From positions 1,124,580 through 1,188,579 of the forward strand of contig JAQFVV010006215.1 of the NCBI GenBank assembly GCA_028023455.1: 64,000 nt of DNA, given 5' to 3'. This document shows, one piece after another, positions 59,501 to 64,000 of the stretch. The notes beneath the pieces are model-generated. The model was not told where the DNA came from. It saw only the letters and a program-made list of their open reading frames with translations, and searched no databases. Every line of letters begins with the position of its first letter. Within the stretch, counting starts at the first letter, position 1. This DNA comes from Epiperipatus broadwayi. Lineage: Eukaryota > Onychophora > Udeonychophora > Euonychophora > Peripatidae. The translations under genes were made by a program, and so were the position numbers.

Positions 59501-62460
59501 AAATACTTTTATTATTTTGAATTAATACAATGTTTTAAAAGATTGGTTTAAATGTCTCAATTATTTATGAAAAAATATTTTAATGGAATTTAATAGTGTT
59601 GCTTAATCCATAAAATCCTGTTTAATGAATGGCTGTATCGTAATTTGCTAGAAAAATTTATTTTGTATCTTATTTAAAGATAATCATGAAGTGATTTTAT
59701 ATTTTAATTTTTATATTTGTGTTAAATATCTTTGCTGTTCACAGAACTTTATTGCCCAACAGGCTGTTTCTGTTCCCATTTAATAATTAAATGGTAGAAT
59801 GGAAGATACATTTTATTCTATTTTATTTTGAATGGTAAAAGGTTCATGTTTTATTTATGTTCATGATCTTGCATGTTTTTATTTCAGATGCATATTATTT
59901 TACCTGTTTTATATGCTATTTTTAGAAATAATTTCTGTATTAAAGGTCTCAAAATACCAGTGTATATTTGCATATTTTAAAATAGTATGTGTGCCTTTTT
60001 TATATGAATTTATTTACAAGGTATAATATTATGCTAAATGTAGTATAAATAGATGTATCTATTATTTTATTTTATTGCTTGTTTATTGACTAATTTTAAC
60101 TAAGATATGTTTAGCATTATGTATTTTCACATCCATCATAGTATTTTTAATTAGAGATTATAGCTGTAGTGTCTCTCTCTTTATTTAGGAATGCCAGTAC
60201 TGTTAGAGTTTGTAGTTTAGACTTTCTCCCTAGTTTATCAAAATATTTTATATGAAATTTTATTGATCTTATTGTATCCAAAGCACATGATACTTTAAGG
60301 CAACTGTAAATAGTATTTTTGTCCCTGATGTGTATTTTCATCATTTTGTGACTTGTGACAAAGTCCTAGATCATTTTGTTATTGCTCTCAAAGATAGATG
60401 CATTTATTTATGAGCTATGGTATCATAAATTTACTTTGTCTTTCCTCAGTTATCTTAGTAAGAATCTAGTTTGTTGTTGACAATGTATTCTGTAATGCAT
60501 ATGTAATATTTTATCATGGCTTTATTCTGGCAATTAAGTTGTTTTTATCAAAGTATTGAGGAATGCCAGCCTTATCTCTTGTAGCATTCTTGGTTTATTT
60601 AGATGTGAATTATATATTAACACTGTGCAAGTTCTGTATTTAAGCTTTTCTGAGTTAGAAAATACAATAAATAATTAACCTCAAACTTTTAAATTGTATC
60701 TTAGGCATAAATAGATAATATACATCTCTTATTTCTTCTTCACTGCTAAATTGGTAGGTTTGTATTTTTAAGTAATGTTAAATATTCGTAAAAGAGACAC
60801 TATTCATGAAAATGACACTATCATTGTGGGAATTCTTTAAAATGTGAGAACTTTTGAGAAGTTAAAGTAATAGAAAGTTTAGTTTGACCTACTAGATCAT
60901 TTTTACCTGGTCAAATTTATTTATTTTTTTTTAAATCTATTTGTAATTTTAATCTTCTAAATATATTTTTGAAAAGAAAATAATGTTTCTCTAAGCCATT
61001 GGCTCTGCGAACTTAAAGGATATGTTATATTTGTAACTTATTATCTGTTTTTTTGTGTGAAATAAATATATTTTTCTTATTAAGAAATTTCTTATAGTAA
61101 TTGTTTCACATTATCTACTCATTAACCAGAAATCTAAATGATAAAAATATTATAAATTATCTTAAGAGTTTGTTGTATGAATACATAAACATTGAAATTA
61201 ATAGAAGAGTCACTTTATTGAATTACATTTAAGTATTAGAATTACATCTAAAAAAGATGTGTTTTGCTTAATAAAAATTGTAATTGGAGATCACTTCAGC
61301 CAATTTGGTTTGCTTATTAAAAGATCATTGTGCTTATTTATTTTAAAATTATTTTCCATAAATATGAAACAACATATTTATTATTTCATAATAAATTTAG
61401 ATTATGAAATTACTTAGTTCAAATTTGGGAGATTTTTAAGTAGACTTATTCTATGGTAATTAGAATGGCTATAAAATTACTTACCAATCCTTAATATTTA
61501 TGTCATCCTAGGAGTTTATTATTTTACTCTAAATTAATAGATTATGTTGTGTTATTTTAAATTAATATTATTATAATTGTGATAAGATATTAACTTAGGA
61601 GTAAGTGTATGTGTTATTTATTTACTATAATTTCATTCTATGTTTAATAGATCATAAGAATTTGAGAATTTATTTTATAATTAAAATCAATCATATTACC
61701 CTGAGATATCCTAAACTGTTTTATCTACAGTCTTATTTAAAGATTATTTTGCTAAAGAAGAAGCTATTTTCAAAGATGATAATCTTTGGTGGCAAAGATT
61801 TAAGAGAACACTTTCAAATTTTATAAAATTAAATATAATGCTTCATCTGATTATAGCAATGAGATACCTAAGAGGTGGACATGAAAGATAGTAATGATAG
61901 TATATGGTTGTAAAAAGATTTTAAATTTAACCTCAATAGCTTATGCTTGCACTATCAAGTCTTTTGTATTCAAGTGAGTTGAGAGTTCTCCTTTTAAGTT
62001 ATTATTGCTTTATATATCTTTTCTTATTGTTGCATATGGCATTTATATTTTATAAACCCAATGAACATCATGATTTTTGGCTTATGCTATATTTTTTTAT
62101 TAACTATAATTCACTAAATTACAATTAGGCTATTTTATCAATTTGGTGGTTTGCTCATTTCATTTCTTCATAAGGTTAGACTAAAAATAAAGTGAATGAA
62201 TCACCCATCCTCATTCCATGAATTAATAGCACTTTAAATGTTGAACAAAGGATCATGAATAGCATAAATCCATATATATTTGGACTTCTGATACTTATAA
62301 GCATACCTTTTTTAATATTATTAATAAATCAGAAGTAAAATTAATATTTCATCCAGGTGGAATATGATAATTTAATAATCAGTTATATAAGAAGGGATTC
62401 AATCTCTTTTTTAATGCCTTGATCAGAATAATTAAGTAAGATTTAATATGCAAACATTTA
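53552..62460. other. Long AT-rich stretch without recognisable elements
   Basis: Nearly 9 kb in which I found no repeat family, inverted repeat or coding signal that I could support. Short (TA)n runs occur (57407-57420, 58690-58707). ORFs such as 54361-54591 and 59832-60026 have no motifs. Confidence 0.5.
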
Positions 62461-62462
62461 GT

Positions 62463-62475
62463 GGTTATATATATA

Positions 62476-62540
<65 letters not shown>
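62463..62540. repeat. (AT)n microsatellite
   Basis: About 75 bp of almost pure AT. Confidence 0.97.
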
Positions 62541-62541
<1 letters not shown>

Positions 62542-62860
62542 CAAATAATATAAGTATAATAACAATATTACTAGAATAAAACTACAAAATTTTAAAAAAT
62601 GGTATAAAATTAAAGATTAAATTTTTGTATATATTGTATATTCCCATCTTGTAGCAATGTAATATTTAAATCATATTTAAATATTACGGTTTTAAGAGGT
62701 GGATTGAGTATATAGAAGAATTTAATCTTAATTTATAAGGATTTTAAAAATTTTGTAGTTTTTATTCTAGTGAATATTGATATATATATATGTTGATATG
62801 AAGATTTTCATGGGTTGCATATATAAAAGACATATTTTTTGGGTTCATCCGTGTTAAAAA
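62541..62860. other. AT-rich sequence downstream of the Penelope-like element
   Basis: Nothing recognised; short (TA)n at about 62780-62792. Confidence 0.45.
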
Positions 62861-62864
62861 ATTT

Positions 62865-62940
62865 AAATATTGATATACCGATGTTTTGCTTGATCACACA
62901 AGTCATCCACTGGGTGATAAAAGGTAGAAAGATGGTTGTA
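62865..62940 (-). ncRNA. Hammerhead-like relic in the Penelope-like element trailer
   Basis: Minus strand about 62913-62881 reads CCAGTGGATGA, then CTTG/CAAG around TGTGAT, then CAAAACATCGG. The order (TGATGA-like box, paired stem, GAAAC-like box) matches a hammerhead with several core bases lost. It sits just past the end of the endonuclease region, where Penelope-like elements are known to carry hammerheads. Confidence 0.4.
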
Positions 62941-62944
62941 GAGG

Positions 62945-63838
62945 TGCTCGATCACTGATTTGAAAAAAATGTTAAAGTTTCACCAATAGCAAAAAATGTT
63001 AAATTAAAAATGTTTTTTAAAAAAATCTTTCCAAATAGAAGGAAGTTTGCATGTATCATCTTGCTTATTGATACAATCTGACCTTTTAAGTATCTCAATG
63101 GCTTCTCTAATTTTGCACTGGTAGAGATTATCACATCTGGATATAATCCTGTAACTAGAAAAATCAATTTTATGACTTGAATCTATAGTATGGAATGAGA
63201 TTGCTGATAATGATGAGTGTTGTTTAACTGCATTATCATGCTCATCTCTCCTAACACTGGTGTGACAATTGCTCATATCTATGTAAGAAGCTTTACAATT
63301 TTCACATGAGATTTGATAAACATCAGGCTTGGTTATTATATTGCTGATCTTTTGATGAGTAAAAAATGTTGTATCTATATTATAGCATTTTAATATACAT
63401 CCAATACTGTCTGTAGTTCCTTTTATATATGGAACACAAATCCTAATAGCTGATTTATCATCTTTTTGTTTCCTATTTTGTCCATTTTGGGTTTGAAATA
63501 AGGCTTTTTTTTATAAATTTATAATTATAACTATTTGCTAATAAAACACTATTAATATGATTTATTTTTTCTTTCAGATGTGACCTATCTGAAAGGTTAA
63601 TTGCTCTATTTAAAAGAGTTTTGGCTACAGAAACTATCTGAGTTGAGTGATGATGAGAATGGAAATGTAAATATCTGTTCGTGTGTGTATTCTTTCTGTA
63701 AATCGAGAAAGATAAACTATTTGGTGTTCTGATGACTAAAACATCAAGAAAAGGGAGTTTTCCATCAGGTTCTGTTTCCATTGTAAATTTAATATGGGGA
63801 TGCAAATTATTTAAATGTAAGAAAAAATCATCTAATTT
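62945..63838 (-). pseudogene. Penelope-like element: RT C-terminal part and GIY-YIG endonuclease
   Basis: Reading down from 63838: 'LDDFFLHLNNLHPHIKFTME' then 'TEPDGKLPFLDVLV' (the conserved post-catalytic RT block), 'SFSIYRKNTHTNRYLHFHSH' and 'LLNRAINLSDRSHLKEKINH'. A frameshift follows in an 8-base A run (63512-63505). After it, in another frame: 'DDKSAIRICVPYIKGTTDS', 'VYQISCENCKASYIDMSNCH', 'TSVRRDEHD', 'SFHTIDSSHKIDFSSYRII'. The last three blocks are the GIY-YIG endonuclease with its CxxC, YIG-like (YID), Arg and His positions. It ends near 62945. The N-terminal part and catalytic motifs are not on this strand. The normally conserved G of the YIG is D. Confidence 0.88.
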
Positions 63839-64000
63839 ACATTAATTTGCATTACAGACAAGTTTTTGGTGCTCCTATGGGCTCACCTATCTCAGGAGTA
63901 ATAGCTGATTTATTCATGGAAAATATAGAAACTCGTGCTTTAGAATCATCATCTTTAAAACCTCTCATTTGGCTCAGATACATAGATGACACTTTTGTCA
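63839..64000 (+). pseudogene. Penelope-like element: RT catalytic segment in inverted orientation, cut by window end
   Basis: The plus strand from about 63851 encodes 'HYRQVFGAPMGSPISGVIAD', 'LFMENIETRALE' and 'LIWLRYIDDTFV', i.e. RT motif B ('GAPMGSPIS') and the catalytic YIDD. These blocks normally lie immediately upstream of the block that starts the minus-strand part, so the two parts are head to head with the junction near 63838. No stop occurs up to the window end. Confidence 0.9.

Overview
The window looks like intergenic DNA from a strongly AT-rich animal genome: long A/T runs, large simple repeats, short ORFs broken by stops, and many degraded retroelements. No intact host protein-coding gene, rRNA or functional tRNA gene can be supported. 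I cannot name the phylum. The mix of Penelope-like elements, hammerhead ribozyme repeats, tRNA-derived SINEs and non-LTR retrotransposons fits an invertebrate (flatworm, mollusc or cnidarian type), but that is inference.

Layout. 0.8-2.1 kb: non-LTR reverse transcriptase relic on the minus strand. 2.1-6.0 kb: short repeats, including fold-back elements. 7.0-10.7 kb: two different LINE relics placed end to end, an old CR1/Jockey-like one followed by a younger one with a largely readable reverse transcriptase. 11-22 kb: dense nest of inverted repeats, SINEs, a 360-bp ATCT array, and a 2.4-kb poly(A)-tailed retrocopy that carries an inserted fold-back element. 24.6-25.0 kb: minisatellite. 26.7-38.9 kb: more fold-back elements, a decayed DNA transposon candidate and an RT fragment. 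38.9-49.6 kb and 53.6-62.4 kb: plain AT-rich sequence almost free of recognisable elements. 49.6-53.6 kb: tandem/inverted repeat family, a long AAT array and a composite fold-back insertion. 62.9-64.0 kb: a Penelope-like retroelement, inverted internally and cut by the window end.

Main result. Most of the fold-back families (called A, B, C, E here) carry type I hammerhead self-cleaving ribozymes or their remains. Four are particularly convincing: 18877-18916 (minus), 53402-53442 (plus), 32897-32938 (plus) and 26944-27004 (plus). Each has the CTGANGA box, a paired stem II, GAAA, a minimal stem III, an NUH cleavage triplet and a paired stem I. Copies show compensatory changes in stems, which is strong internal evidence. 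Several copies are flanked by 11-14 bp target-site duplications, as expected for target-primed reverse transcription, and one complex tandem-plus-inverted composite (52633-53538) lies inside a single 13-bp duplication.

How the parts may work together (inference): the ribozyme repeats look like non-autonomous, retrozyme-like elements whose RNAs self-cleave. A resident retroelement machinery, possibly the Penelope-like element seen at the right end, could copy them. The head-to-tail and head-to-head arrangements would then record copying of oligomeric or snapped-back RNA. Hammerheads in Penelope-like elements and retrozymes are already known. The variety of families, the fold-back form and the variant cores are what deserve attention.
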